DNA of 64,000 nt from contig NZ_CP182486.1 in the NCBI RefSeq assembly GCF_052327305.1, positions 62,001 through 126,000 of the forward strand, given 5' to 3'. Position numbers and translations under genes: made by a program. Source of the stretch: Sphingobium sp052327305 (lineage in GTDB: Bacteria; Pseudomonadota; Alphaproteobacteria; Sphingomonadales; Sphingomonadaceae). The notes beneath the pieces were generated by a model. That model did no database searches and had not been told where the DNA came from. It saw only the letters and a program-made list of their open reading frames with translations. Numbering within the stretch: the first letter of the stretch is position 1; each line of letters begins with the position of its first letter. Positions 36,242-45,061 of the stretch are shown one piece after another.

Positions 36242-38547
36242 CCGACTTTCTTCTCGAACTGCGCTGCGAAGAAATCCCGGCGCGCATGCAGCTGAAGGCG
36301 AGCGAGGATCTCTCGCGTCTCTTCACGGACGAACTGGCGAAAGCCGGCCTCAAGCCCGCGCGCATCACCTCCTATGTCACGCCGCGCCGTCTCGCGCTCA
36401 TCGCGCATGACCTGCCCGCCGCCACGGAAGCCGTCAGCGAGGAGTTCAAAGGCCCGCGCACATCCGCGCCTGCTCAGGCGCTCGAAGGCTTTCTGCGCAA
36501 GACGGGTCTGACGCAGGACCAGCTTGAGGACCGCGACGGCGTTTGGTTCGGGACGCAAGAGAAGGCGGGCCGCGCCACCGCAGATGTGCTCGCCGAAGCC
36601 GTGCCTGCCGTCATCCGCGCCTTCCCATGGCCCAAGTCGATGCGCTGGGGCGACGAGAGCGTCACCACGGAGAGCCTCCGCTGGGTCCGCCCGTTGCAGG
36701 GCATCGTCGCCATTCTAGGCGAAGATCTTGTCGCCATCGAAGTCGACGGCATCCGCTCGGGCTTTGCCACGATGGGGCACCGCTTCCACCACGAGGGTCC
36801 GATCACGATTGGCAGCGCGGCCGATTATGCCGAGAAGCTGCGCGCCTGCCATGTCATCGTCAGCCATCAGGAGCGGCAGGCGATCATTGCCGAGAAGGCC
36901 GCCGCGCTTGCCGCGAGTAAAGGCTATGCGCTCATCGAGGACGCCGGGCTCGTCGCGGAGAATGCGGGTCTGACCGAATGGCCAGTGCCGCTCATCGGCG
37001 ATTTCGATCCCGCGTTTCTTGAGGTTCCGCCCGAGGTTATCCAGCTAACACTCAGGATAAACCAGAAATATTTCGTTCTGCGTGACGGCGTTGGTAAACT
37101 CGCACCCGCCTTCATCTGCACCGCGAATATCGACGCGATCGACGGCGGCAAGGCGATCGTGGAGGGCAACCGCAAGGTGCTCGCCGCGCGCCTCTCGGAC
37201 GCGCGCTTCTTCTGGGAGCAGGACAAGAAGACGCCGCTGGCTGTTCACGCGGAGAAGCTCTCGCGGATCACTTTCCACGAGAAGCTCGGTACGGTGGCGG
37301 ACAAGGTGGTGCGCGTGGCCAAGCTGGCCGAGTGGCTGGCCACCGAAGGCATTGTGCCAAACTGCGATCCCGCGCTGGCGCGGCAGGCAGCGGAACTTTG
37401 CAAGGCCGATCTCGTGACGGAGATGGTCGGCGAATTCCCTGAGTTGCAGGGCCTAATGGGCGGCTATTATGCCCGTGCAGAGGGTCTGCCAGATGCCGTG
37501 GCCGATGCGATCCGCGATCACTACAAGCCGGTGGGGCAGGGCGACGAAGTTCCGACCGCGCCGGTGACGGTGGCGATCAGTCTGGCGGACAAGCTGGATA
37601 CACTTGTTGGCTTCTTTGTAGAAGATTTGCCGCCCACGGGTTCGAAAGATCCTTTTGCGCTTCGACGTGCAGCTCTGGGTGTCATCGCTTCTATAATCGA
37701 CAATGGCATACGGTCTTCGTTGGGCATGGTGATCCGCCGTCACTCGGCGAGTTTCACGATGAGGCAACAAGATTGGCCTTCGGCGATCGAATATAGCCAA
37801 CGTGAGAAGTTGCTTTCCAAATTGAGCGAGTTGGGCTCGGTGCCTGAGAGCGTGATCAAGTCTATAGCGTCTATTCTGTCGGAGCAGGCCGGCGAAACAT
37901 GGGGCATGTCGTTCCGCAAAGCCGCTGTCAGGAATATTCGGACTACCGATGCACTTCTCGATTTCTTCGCCGACCGCCTCAAGGTTCAGCAGCGCGAAGC
38001 TGGTGTGCGTCACGACCTGATCGACGCCGTGTTCGCGCTTGGTGGTGAGGACGATCTCGTCCGCCTGCTCGCCCGCGTGAAGGCATTGCAATCCTTCGTC
38101 GAAACGCCGGACGGCGTCAACCTGCTTGCCGGATACAAGCGCGCGGCGAACATCCTCAAGAAGGAAGGCCCGGCCATCACGACGGGCAAGCCGATCAGCC
38201 AGGTCGGCGAGGAAGACCCCGGCATTGCGGTCGAGGACGCGGATGTCGCGGAGGCGATCCGTGCTCATGAGGCGCTGCCGCCTGCTTATGACCTTGAGCC
38301 CGCCGAGGCCGCGCTGATCGCGGCTCTCGACGCCGCCGAGCCCCGCGCCGAAGCCGCAATTGAAGCGGAGGATTTTTCCGCCGCCATGGCCGCGCTCGCG
38401 ACGCTTCGTGCGCCGATAGACGCCTTCTTCGAGGACGTGACGGTCAATGATGCGGACGGGGTGAAGCGAAAGGCCCGCCTAGACTTGTTGACGCGCATTC
38501 GTGCTGCGGTGCACAAAGTGGCGGATTTTTCGCGGATCGAAGGCTGA
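36238..38547 (+). CDS. glyS: Glycyl-tRNA synthetase, beta subunit
   Basis: 769 aa. 'MTDFLLELRCEEIPARM' opening, 'GPRTSAPAQALEGFLRKTGL', 'PKSMRWGDESVTTESLRWVRPL', the HD-type domain ('LGTVADKVVRVAKLAEWL'), and a C-terminal anticodon-binding domain. The ATG overlaps the glyQ stop. It is somewhat longer than the ~690 aa E. coli protein. Between about 37620 and 37970 the codons are distinctly AT-richer than on either side, while the frame and family match stay intact. Confidence 0.95.
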   Translation: MTDFLLELRCEEIPARMQLKASEDLSRLFTDELAKAGLKPARITSYVTPRRLALIAHDLPAATEAVSEEFKGPRTSAPAQALEGFLRKTGLTQDQLEDRDGVWFGTQEKAGRATADVLAEAVPAVIRAFPWPKSMRWGDESVTTESLRWVRPLQGIVAILGEDLVAIEVDGIRSGFATMGHRFHHEGPITIGSAADYAEKLRACHVIVSHQERQAIIAEKAAALAASKGYALIEDAGLVAENAGLTEWPVPLIGDFDPAFLEVPPEVIQLTLRINQKYFVLRDGVGKLAPAFICTANIDAIDGGKAIVEGNRKVLAARLSDARFFWEQDKKTPLAVHAEKLSRITFHEKLGTVADKVVRVAKLAEWLATEGIVPNCDPALARQAAELCKADLVTEMVGEFPELQGLMGGYYARAEGLPDAVADAIRDHYKPVGQGDEVPTAPVTVAISLADKLDTLVGFFVEDLPPTGSKDPFALRRAALGVIASIIDNGIRSSLGMVIRRHSASFTMRQQDWPSAIEYSQREKLLSKLSELGSVPESVIKSIASILSEQAGETWGMSFRKAAVRNIRTTDALLDFFADRLKVQQREAGVRHDLIDAVFALGGEDDLVRLLARVKALQSFVETPDGVNLLAGYKRAANILKKEGPAITTGKPISQVGEEDPGIAVEDADVAEAIRAHEALPPAYDLEPAEAALIAALDAAEPRAEAAIEAEDFSAAMAALATLRAPIDAFFEDVTVNDADGVKRKARLDLLTRIRAAVHKVADFSRIEG

Positions 38548-38637
38548 TCGATCCGCGAGCGCATAGGCCGGCATTCGACCGGCTATAAAAATCAGACGAC
38601 AACTCGTCCAAACATCAGTGCAGGGTGAAACGGACCA

Positions 38638-41319
38638 ATGACGAAATATGTGTATCGCTTTGGCGGCGGCGTGAACGACGGCGAAGTTGCCGGCATTGGG
38701 GGAGACAAGAATCTCCTGGGTGGCAAGGGTGCCAATCTGGATGGCATGGCTGCCATCGGCCTGCCGGTCCCGCCCGGTTTCACGATCACGACAGAGATGT
38801 GCACGCGCTATTATGCGGACGGTGAGACATATCCCGAGAGCCTGAACGCGGAAGTCGCGGCCGGCATCGCTCATATCGAGGGCGTGACGGGCAAGCGCTT
38901 CGGCAACGCGGCCGATCCGCTCCTCGTCTCGGTCCGGTCCGGCGCGCGCGTCTCGATGCCGGGCATGATGGACACGGTTCTCAACCTTGGCCTCAACGAC
39001 GAGACGGTGGAAGGCCTTGCCGCCACATCCGGCGACGCGCGCTTCGCGTGGGACAGCTACCGCCGCTTCATCCAGATGTATTCCGACGTGGTGCTGGGCC
39101 TCGATCATGCTGCCTTCGAGGAGGCGCTGGAAGTCGCTAAGGAAGACGCGGGCTTCACGCTCGATACAGAGATGAGCGCGAACGACTGGCAAGCGCTGGT
39201 CGCCGAGTACAAGGCGCTCGTACAGAAGCAGTGGGGCAAGCCCTTCCCGCAGGATGTGCATGAGCAGCTCTGGGGCGCGATCGGTGCAGTGTTCGGCTCC
39301 TGGCAGGCCGAGCGCGCCAAGGTTTATCGCCGCTTGAACGGCATTCCGGGTGACTGGGGCACAGCCGTGAACGTGCAGGCGATGGTCTTCGGCAATATGG
39401 GCGAGACCTCGGCCACGGGCGTCGCCTTCACCCGCGATCCCGCGACGGGCGAAAATGCCTATTATGGCGAGTATCTCATCAACGCGCAGGGCGAGGATGT
39501 GGTCGCGGGCATTCGCACGCCGCAGTATCTCACCAAAGCCGCACGCGAGCGGGCAGGGGCAAAGCCGCTTTCCATGGAAGAGGCGATGCCGGAAACCTAC
39601 GCCGAACTGGCGCGGGTGTTCCAGATCCTCGAAACCCATTACCGCGACATGCAGGACATCGAGTTCACGGTGCAGCAGGGCAAGCTCTGGATGCTCCAGA
39701 CCCGCTCGGGCAAGCGCACCGCCAAGGCCGCGCTCAAGATCGCGGTCGATATGGCGACCGAAGGCCTGATCAGCGAGGAGGAGGCCGTCGCTCGTGTCGA
39801 TCCCGCCGCGCTCGATCAGCTTCTGCACCCGACGCTCGATCCCAAGGCACCGCGCGACGTACTGACCAAAGGACTACCCGCCTCGCCCGGCGCTGCGTCC
39901 GGCCAGATCGTGTTCGATGCCGAGAATGCGGAGCGCCTGAACGAACTGGGCGAGGCCGTCATTCTCGTGCGCATAGAGACCAGCCCCGAGGATATTCACG
40001 GCATGCACGCCGCCAAGGGCATCCTCACTGCGCGCGGCGGCATGACCAGCCACGCGGCGGTGGTGGCGCGGGGCATGGGCCGCCCCTGCGTGTCGGGCGC
40101 GGGCGGCATCGCCATCGACATGGAGGCGCAGCTTCTCAAAGTCGGCGGACGTGCGCTCAAGGCTGGCGACATTATCACCATAGACGGCGGCACTGGCGAA
40201 GTGATGGCCGGCGAAGTGCCGACCGTGCAGCCCGAGCTGGCCGGCGACTTCGGCACGCTGATGATCTGGGCGGACAAGGTGCGCCGTCTGAAGGTGCGTG
40301 CCAACGCGGAGACGCCGCTCGACTGCAAGACCGCGCGGGAGTTCGGCGCGGAAGGCGTGGGGCTGTGCCGCACCGAGCATATGTTCTTCGATGCCGCGCG
40401 GATCACTGCCGTGCGCCAGATGATCTTGGCTGAAACCGAGAAGGGCCGGCGGGAGGCGCTGGCGAAGCTGCTGCCGGAGCAGCGTGCGGACTTCACGGCC
40501 ATCTTCATCGAGATGGCAGGACTGCCCGTGACGATTCGTCTGCTCGATCCGCCCCTACATGAATTCCTGCCGCACGGTGACGGTGAATTCGCGGAAGTGG
40601 CGGAGGCTGCGGGTGTCTCCATCGAACTTCTCAAGCGTCGCGCCGCCGAGCTCCACGAGTTCAACCCCATGCTGGGACATCGCGGCTGCCGGCTGGGTGT
40701 GACCTATCCGGAAATCTACGAAATGCAGGCGCGCGCTATCTTCGAGGCGGCGATTGCGGTGGCAGAGCAGTCCGGTGAAGCGCCGATTCCCGAGGTCATG
40801 ATTCCGCTCGTTGCAACGAAGCGCGAACTGGAGTTGATGAAGGCCGTTGTCGATGCCGCTGCCCAGGCGGTGTTCGCAGATAAGGGCCGCACGATCGACT
40901 ATCTTGTCGGCACGATGATCGAGTTGCCACGTGCGGCGCTCATGGCGGGTGAGATCGCGGAAGTCGGGGCCTTCTTCTCGTTCGGCACCAATGACCTCAC
41001 GCAGACGACCATCGGTATCAGTCGGGACGACGCCGGGCGTTTTCTCACCAGCTATGTGGACAAGGGCATCTTTGCCCGCGATCCGTTCGTCAGCTTGGAT
41101 GTCGAAGGCGTCGGACAACTTATCCAACTTGCCGCCGAGCGTGGCCGGGCGACGCGGCCTGACGTCAAGCTCGGCATATGCGGCGAACATGGCGGGGATC
41201 CGGCGAGCATCGACTTCTGCGAGAAGACCGGCCTCGATTATGTTTCTGCGTCGCCCTATCGCGTGCCGATCGCCCGGCTGGCGGCTGCGCAGGCGGCACT
41301 GGCCGCTCGTTCAAAATAG
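38638..41319 (+). CDS. ppdK: Pyruvate, phosphate dikinase
   Basis: 893 aa. N-terminal ATP-grasp ('GGKGANLDGMAAIGLPVPPGFTI', 'SVRSGARVSMPGMMDTVLNLG'), central phosphohistidine domain with catalytic His in 'GGMTSHAAVVARGMGRPCV', and C-terminal PEP-binding barrel ('GLCRTEHMFF', 'FSFGTNDLTQTT', 'GICGEHGGD'). It interconverts pyruvate, ATP and Pi with PEP, AMP and PPi; cytoplasmic. Last chromosomal gene before tRNA-Arg and the integrated element. Confidence 0.97.
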   Translation: MTKYVYRFGGGVNDGEVAGIGGDKNLLGGKGANLDGMAAIGLPVPPGFTITTEMCTRYYADGETYPESLNAEVAAGIAHIEGVTGKRFGNAADPLLVSVRSGARVSMPGMMDTVLNLGLNDETVEGLAATSGDARFAWDSYRRFIQMYSDVVLGLDHAAFEEALEVAKEDAGFTLDTEMSANDWQALVAEYKALVQKQWGKPFPQDVHEQLWGAIGAVFGSWQAERAKVYRRLNGIPGDWGTAVNVQAMVFGNMGETSATGVAFTRDPATGENAYYGEYLINAQGEDVVAGIRTPQYLTKAARERAGAKPLSMEEAMPETYAELARVFQILETHYRDMQDIEFTVQQGKLWMLQTRSGKRTAKAALKIAVDMATEGLISEEEAVARVDPAALDQLLHPTLDPKAPRDVLTKGLPASPGAASGQIVFDAENAERLNELGEAVILVRIETSPEDIHGMHAAKGILTARGGMTSHAAVVARGMGRPCVSGAGGIAIDMEAQLLKVGGRALKAGDIITIDGGTGEVMAGEVPTVQPELAGDFGTLMIWADKVRRLKVRANAETPLDCKTAREFGAEGVGLCRTEHMFFDAARITAVRQMILAETEKGRREALAKLLPEQRADFTAIFIEMAGLPVTIRLLDPPLHEFLPHGDGEFAEVAEAAGVSIELLKRRAAELHEFNPMLGHRGCRLGVTYPEIYEMQARAIFEAAIAVAEQSGEAPIPEVMIPLVATKRELELMKAVVDAAAQAVFADKGRTIDYLVGTMIELPRAALMAGEIAEVGAFFSFGTNDLTQTTIGISRDDAGRFLTSYVDKGIFARDPFVSLDVEGVGQLIQLAAERGRATRPDVKLGICGEHGGDPASIDFCEKTGLDYVSASPYRVPIARLAAAQAALAARSK

Positions 41320-41405
41320 GTGATGAAAAGGGGGTTGCCATGGGGCGCCCCCCGGACTATCTGCGCCTCTCCCAAGCCGACCTGCGGTCGGCGAAAGTGG
41401 CTTAA

Positions 41406-41482
41406 GCACCCGTAGCTCAGCTGGATAGAGCATCAGACTACGAATCTGAGGGTCGGACGTTCGAATCGTTCCGGGTGCGCCA
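41406..41482 (+). tRNA. tRNA-Arg (anticodon ACG)
   Basis: A complete cloverleaf: acceptor GCACCCG/CGGGTGC, D-arm GCTC/GAGC, anticodon stem TCAGA/TCTGA with loop CTACGAA (ACG), T-arm GGACG/CGTTC around TTCGAAT, discriminator G and encoded CCA. Its 3' 48 nt plus 3 flanking bases recur at 61890-61940; this copy is the intact gene and the integration target. Confidence 0.97.
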
Positions 41483-41485
41483 TTT
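41435..41485 (+). repeat. attL: direct repeat overlapping the tRNA-Arg 3' end
   Basis: 51 bp identical to 61890-61940; it starts in the anticodon stem of the tRNA and ends three bases past CCA. This is the usual attachment-site class of P4-type integrases, which regenerate the tRNA on insertion. Confidence 0.93.
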
Positions 41486-41539
41486 TTCAATGACTTAGCA
41501 CAGCTATATGTTCGCTTGAGTCCGCGTGCTCGCGGCCAA

Positions 41540-41563
41540 CAATCACATGGCAATCACAGTGAA
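41540..41563 (+). promoter_or_regulatory. Putative integrase arm-type sites, left end
   Basis: CAATCAC at 41540-41546 and again at 41551-41557 (11-bp period), the second followed by AGTGAAC. The same paired arrangement, same orientation and spacing, followed by ATGAAC, occurs at the right end (61768-61790). Paired short repeats flanking the core at both ends are how arm-type integrase sites look; binding is inferred. Confidence 0.5.
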
Positions 41564-41742
41564 CTTTTCGTGTGGTCGCCAGTCATCTGGCTCGGTCCCG
41601 ATGCAATCGGACCCTTGGACGACTAATAGCCTTGCCTTCTTCTCTCTTCGCCAGCACCCACCTTGATCTCTGTTCCTCATTCGTTCTAATTTGAGTTTAT
41701 CGCGTTGAGCGCGATTCGAACCACAGATTAGGAGTAACTGCC

Positions 41743-41949
41743 GTGCAGCATGACCTGCGGCACGACTTGCGGCTGCGCGCGGCTGCGAGCGTGATCTATG
41801 ATGCCGTTTATCCGTCAGAGGAATGGTCCCCGGTCAGCTTTGAGGAAGCGGAGCGCCGTGAAACCGTACACTATCGGCAAGCCGTCGAGGCGGCGCTCCT
41901 TGTGCGTCCACTATTGACGGACCGAGCCGAGCAGTTGCGGCTGATCTGA
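41743..41949 (+). CDS. Small hypothetical protein, element left end
   Basis: 68 aa, GTG start with AGGAG 8 nt upstream. Soluble, helical, charged (EEWSPVSFEEAERRETVHYRQAV). No family recognised. Length and position fit the small accessory proteins common near attachment sites. Confidence 0.55.
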   Translation: MQHDLRHDLRLRAAASVIYDAVYPSEEWSPVSFEEAERRETVHYRQAVEAALLVRPLLTDRAEQLRLI

Positions 41950-41977
41950 TTGTTGGCGATCGGGCGATACTCTTTGT

Positions 41978-42070
41978 TCAATGCCGTCGCCTGATTGACC
42001 AGATCACAGATGAGACACTCGTGAGAACAGCTGCGATGGCGAGCAGCATCTGCGAATCCAACATGAGCAT
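41978..42070 (-). CDS. 30-aa single-pass membrane peptide
   Basis: ATG preceded by a near-perfect ribosome site (GGAGGTGACCT, directly adjacent). The peptide has an acidic-start, one hydrophobic helix (MLLAIAAVLTSVSSVIWSI) and a basic end RRRH. Topology fits a small holin-like or membrane-regulatory peptide, but it is too short for a family call. The strong ribosome site is the main evidence. Confidence 0.55.
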   Translation of the reverse strand: MLMLDSQMLLAIAAVLTSVSSVIWSIRRRH

Positions 42071-42145
42071 AGGTCACCTCCAAACATGGTAGACCTAGAT
42101 TTCGGGCAAGTAGGAAAGCCCCCAAGCCAGGGGGCGCAGGCGCCC

Positions 42146-42343
42146 TCAGGAACGGCCCTCGCCACGCACGAGCTTGTCGAGACGCGAGGCAATGCCTTTC
42201 CAGACCGTGACGCCGAGATCGTCACCTTCAAGGGCAAGGGCGCCAATGCGCTCGGCGACCTTGAGCGGCGCCTGCTCGCCATGTTTCCGAAAGAGCATGA
42301 GCGCCGCACCCCACATCAACTGGTCGTCGTTCTTTGGGATCAT
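42146..42343 (-). CDS. DUF6961 family protein
   Basis: 65 aa. 'MWGAALMLFRKHGEQAPLKVAERIGALALEGDDLGV' matches, from memory, the DUF6961 pattern ('WaeALm....HGd.Ap..iAERIGaLAL.GD..GV'), a short helical family of sphingomonads. Its ATG overlaps the stop of the DUF5818 gene (ATGA). Function unknown. Confidence 0.7.
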   Translation of the reverse strand: MIPKNDDQLMWGAALMLFRKHGEQAPLKVAERIGALALEGDDLGVTVWKGIASRLDKLVRGEGRS

Positions 42344-42540
42344 ATGAGCGAGATCTTGTCGACGCTGAGGAGGTCGAACCCATCCCGTGTGCCCTGCACG
42401 CGAACACGCTGGCCGAGATAGCGGGAGAAGCTGCGATCGGGATCGAGATGCCACTCGCCGCCATCTTCGGTACGCAGAATGGTCCTCTTCCCATCCAGAA
42501 GCACAATGCCGATCAGATCATGGCGTGAACCGCGAGACAT
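42340..42540 (-). CDS. DUF5818 family protein
   Basis: 66 aa. All-beta pattern 'GIVLLDGKRTILRTEDGGEWHLD' then 'LGQRVRVQGTRDGFDLLSVDKI', an OB-like fold as in DUF5818. Coupled to the DUF6961 gene downstream by ATGA and 6 bp after the DUF4169 gene stop. Function unknown; the three small genes form one leftward set. Confidence 0.7.
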   Translation of the reverse strand: MSRGSRHDLIGIVLLDGKRTILRTEDGGEWHLDPDRSFSRYLGQRVRVQGTRDGFDLLSVDKISLI

Positions 42541-42546
42541 AGCTGC

Positions 42547-42732
42547 TCAGTCGTCGCTCTTGTCGATCTTATGCCCGGCAAGTTTCTTATGCGCCCGCTC
42601 GCTCTGTGCCGCGTCCGCCAGTCGCTCGCCTTTCGTCCGGCCGAACTTGAGGCGATTGGCGTCCGCCTCGGTCTCTCGGGCCGCCCGAGCCTGACGTTTG
42701 CGTGCTTGCCGCAAATTGATGATCTCGCCCAC
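42547..42732 (-). CDS. DUF4169 family protein
   Basis: 61 aa, very basic and helical. 'MGEIINLRQARKRQARA' start and 'NRLKFGRTKGER' block are diagnostic of DUF4169. Families of this kind are found as chromosomal genes in many alphaproteobacteria. First of the three small DUF genes. Function unknown. Confidence 0.8.
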   Translation of the reverse strand: MGEIINLRQARKRQARAARETEADANRLKFGRTKGERLADAAQSERAHKKLAGHKIDKSDD

Positions 42733-42801
42733 GCCGTCCTGTCCTTGAGAACCGAGAATGAGATCCTATTTAACCAGCAAGCTGCTCCCCCAGCAAATGA
42801 A

Positions 42802-42834
42802 GCTCACCCCACGGATGTACTGGGGTGGGCTTTT
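42802..42834 (-). terminator. Strong hairpin after the SNase-like gene
   Basis: GCTCACCCCA / TGGGGTGGGC makes a 10-pair stem (one G-T) with a 9-nt loop, flanked by AAAA/TTTT on the SNase side. It sits just past the leftward SNase stop. The T-run is on the plus strand, so its polarity as terminator is uncertain. Confidence 0.5.
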
Positions 42835-43298
42835 CAGCACCAGGGGCGGCGGGCACCGCCCCATGGGCGCGCTAAACCTTCACTAACCAGCATTGAGCCA
42901 AGCGACTTTCCATCGCGTGTAATGACGCGCAGCTTGCGGCCATAGCGATCTTGGTCGCGATCAGCTGCCTCCACCATGAAAGCGCCCGCGTTGAGCAGTT
43001 GCTGCAGGCGAAGGGTTGCCTTGTTCCCCAGGTCGGCTTCACTTTGGCAGCGCGGCGGGTGGGTCTCAGGCGCATCGATGTCTGCAATGCGGATCTTCAC
43101 GCCATCGAGCCAGATTGTATCTCCATCCACCACGCAATTGGTGCCACCACCAGTGTGACAAAGAACGAAAGAAGTGCTCGCTGGTGCCTGAAGCCGAGCC
43201 TGAGCCGACCTGTCGTCGATGTTCGAAACGATGGCGCCCGCTCCGATTCCAACGAGGGCAGCAACGCCAAGGATCGTCAGAGGCGACACGGACGGCAT
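42834..43298 (-). CDS. Thermonuclease (SNase-like) family protein, membrane-anchored
   Basis: 154 aa. One N-terminal hydrophobic helix (LTILGVAALVGIGAGAIV), then an SNc domain: 'VVDGDTIWLDGVKIRIADIDAPE' with the Ca-binding Asp and catalytic Arg/Glu region, and 'DRYGRKLRV' with the second Arg. It would cut nucleic acid outside the cytoplasm. The ATG at 43298 is chosen because an intrinsic terminator of the upstream gene lies at 43331-43353, inside the longer reading. Confidence 0.82.
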   Translation of the reverse strand: MPSVSPLTILGVAALVGIGAGAIVSNIDDRSAQARLQAPASTSFVLCHTGGGTNCVVDGDTIWLDGVKIRIADIDAPETHPPRCQSEADLGNKATLRLQQLLNAGAFMVEAADRDQDRYGRKLRVITRDGKSLGSMLVSEGLARPWGGARRPWC

Positions 43299-43330
43299 TG
43301 CTTTTGCCCCCTGAAGGAAGCCGAGGAATG

Positions 43331-43353
43331 GAAAAGCCCGCCGAAACGGGCTT
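43331..43353 (-). terminator. Intrinsic terminator of the 158-aa protein gene
   Basis: Leftward AAGCCCG-TTTCGG-CGGGCTT followed by TTCC, about 20 nt past the stop at 43373. It separates this gene from the SNase-like gene and decides the SNase start. Confidence 0.7.
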
Positions 43354-43372
43354 CTCGCACTCATGCGACCCT

Positions 43373-43849
43373 TCAATATGGTATTGATGACACTGTGAAC
43401 GCATTCACGAGTTGACCGGGCAACATCTGGGCGGACCGGCCGCTAATGAGGATGGAGCCCAGTAGAGCTGCTGTCGTGTTGCCTCTGCCCTCCTGACGAT
43501 GCGTGCCTCGCAGCGGATACTGGCGTCCGTTGAGCGTGATCGATGAGAAGGCAATCTCAAACTTGCCCGATTTGCCGCCGATTGCTCGTCCCGTCTTCCA
43601 GGACACTTTGCCCTCAGCGTGCGTGCCGCGGCGAATAGCCACGGCGCCATTTTCGACGACATCCCCTACGACCGTGAAGTTGACGATGTCGCCTACCTCG
43701 ACCTTCTTGGAAGTGACTTCCTGATCTGGCGTCAGCACGATCATCGTGCTTGGTGGCAGCTCGCGACCGACCCAGACCTGCGGCGCCTGTTGCGCCGACG
43801 CCGTTCCGCCAAGCGCTGCAACTGAGAGCAGCGCGATAATTATCTTCAT
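43373..43849 (-). CDS. Exported hypothetical protein
   Basis: 158 aa. Signal peptide (MKIIIALLSVAALGGTASAQ) and a beta-rich body with 'VWVGRELPPSTMIVLTPDQEVTSKKVEVGD' and 'GTHAEGKVSWKTGRAIGGKSGKFEIAFSSI' segments that look like one small beta-barrel domain. A GGGGG ribosome site precedes the ATG, and an intrinsic terminator follows. No family recognised. Confidence 0.7.
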   Translation of the reverse strand: MKIIIALLSVAALGGTASAQQAPQVWVGRELPPSTMIVLTPDQEVTSKKVEVGDIVNFTVVGDVVENGAVAIRRGTHAEGKVSWKTGRAIGGKSGKFEIAFSSITLNGRQYPLRGTHRQEGRGNTTAALLGSILISGRSAQMLPGQLVNAFTVSSIPY

Positions 43850-44232
43850 GATGTTCCCCCTTCGAGATGCGTCGGATCATCGCCCCCGCGATCCGACTCG
43901 CCGCACCGATCGCGACGATAACGGTTGCATGTCTGATTAAAAGATAAGGAACGAGTTAAGGCCGGCTCCAACCCACCCTTTTGCGCCGATTTCGACCTCT
44001 CGGTCACTCACTGTCCGAATGGAATTATTATTCTTTCGGTTTCGAGTTCGACTTTCAAACGCTTCTGCGGGTGCGCTGACAGGTGGCACGCGTAACCCAC
44101 TGAATTTATTACGGGTCCTACCTGTGGGATATCCAAGAGATAAGCGGTGGAGGACCGCTTTTTCTCAATAACAGCCGTATCTATACTTTGAGGATTGTTT
44201 ATTGTTCGGGTAATAAAGGAGAGTATTTTGCG
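43850..44232. other. Gene-poor, AT-richer stretch (383 bp)
   Basis: No supported coding sequence. It holds the promoter of the exported 158-aa protein (leftward), and on the plus strand an orphan intrinsic terminator at 44142-44165. Composition is more AT-rich than the core genome. Confidence 0.6.
44142..44165 (+). terminator. Orphan intrinsic terminator, plus strand
   Basis: AAGCGGT-GGAGG-ACCGCTT (7 pairs, 5-nt loop) followed by TTTCTC. No rightward gene ends here, so a short non-coding transcript from the gap to its left is possible. Confidence 0.5.
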
Positions 44233-45021
44233 TCAAAGTCCGTTTTCTTCGAGATAACGACCCAGCCCCTCGAGGCTGTGCTGGACGCGGTACGCATCTC
44301 TTGCGCTCAGACGGAGCAATGGCGGCCAACGGAGAAGTGCCGACGTCGGGGGATGAATGCGATATGTCCATCCTGGCGCTCCTCGAACGTCAGCGTTTGG
44401 ATTTCTGGTTAAAAGGATTTGCACCAGCAGTTCGCCAAATCGAAATATGAAGTTGGCCACGCATTCCCGATCTTTGCTCGTCTCCCAGTCGGACCCGTCG
44501 TTACCCGTCGCTTCTTTGTTATATTGCCCGACGAATGGATCAGTCTCGTGCTGAAACAAGTAGAGGGAGACCATAGTGCCCGGTGGAATTGAGCGATCTC
44601 GATAGAAATCAGTGCGATCGCGCACGGAGTAAACATTTTCCCCGTCTCGACTGAGATCGGCCACCATCGACTTCATAACGAAGTACTGCGCTAGTAACTC
44701 CTGACCGACTGCTGGCAACTCAACAGCTCTTCTTTCGAGGATCGGCTGGAGGTACGGTCTGACGGCCATCTCCATCTGGCTCATCCACTCGTTGTTACAT
44801 CGCCTGCAGGTTCTACGCAGGCTGATGACCTTGGGAGCGCCTTGACGGGATAAAACCCCCTTCACTTCTCTTTGCCGCCCTGCGGTCTTAGAGCGGGTAT
44901 GGGTGTCTCCGTCGGGCAAGAGCGCATGAGCCCACTTCGGCCAGAAGTGCTCTTTGTCGAGATCGTGCCCCTCGCAGAAGCAGCAAGAACGCCGACCCTT
45001 CTTGAAAGCCTGTTTAGCCAT
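44233..45021 (-). CDS. HNH-type nuclease-like protein with two CxxC knuckles
   Basis: 262 aa. C13xxC16, then 'KEHFWPKW' (E24, H25), then 'CRRCNNEW' (C72, C75, N76-N77-E78) is the layout of HNH/treble-clef nucleases. The C-terminal ~170 aa have no recognised domain. GGGGG lies 7 nt before the ATG; a TTG one codon upstream is less likely. The gene is AT-richer than the core genome, so probably transferred. It could be a restriction or homing-type enzyme; no methylase or partner is adjacent. Confidence 0.65.
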   Translation of the reverse strand: MAKQAFKKGRRSCCFCEGHDLDKEHFWPKWAHALLPDGDTHTRSKTAGRQREVKGVLSRQGAPKVISLRRTCRRCNNEWMSQMEMAVRPYLQPILERRAVELPAVGQELLAQYFVMKSMVADLSRDGENVYSVRDRTDFYRDRSIPPGTMVSLYLFQHETDPFVGQYNKEATGNDGSDWETSKDRECVANFIFRFGELLVQILLTRNPNADVRGAPGWTYRIHPPTSALLRWPPLLRLSARDAYRVQHSLEGLGRYLEENGL

Positions 45022-45061
45022 CAATCCCCCCTTTCTTATGTCGTCCGTCGATTCCCCCGAC

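Noticed and set aside
38566..38588. Hairpin ATAGGCCGG / CCGGCTAT between glyS and ppdK as a terminator
   Set aside because: Stem has a bulge and it is followed by A residues, not U; more likely part of the ppdK leader.
38479..39828. 449-codon minus-strand frame opposite glyS end and ppdK
   Set aside because: Antisense shadow of a conserved gene; composition is atypical of protein and spans the glyS-ppdK boundary.
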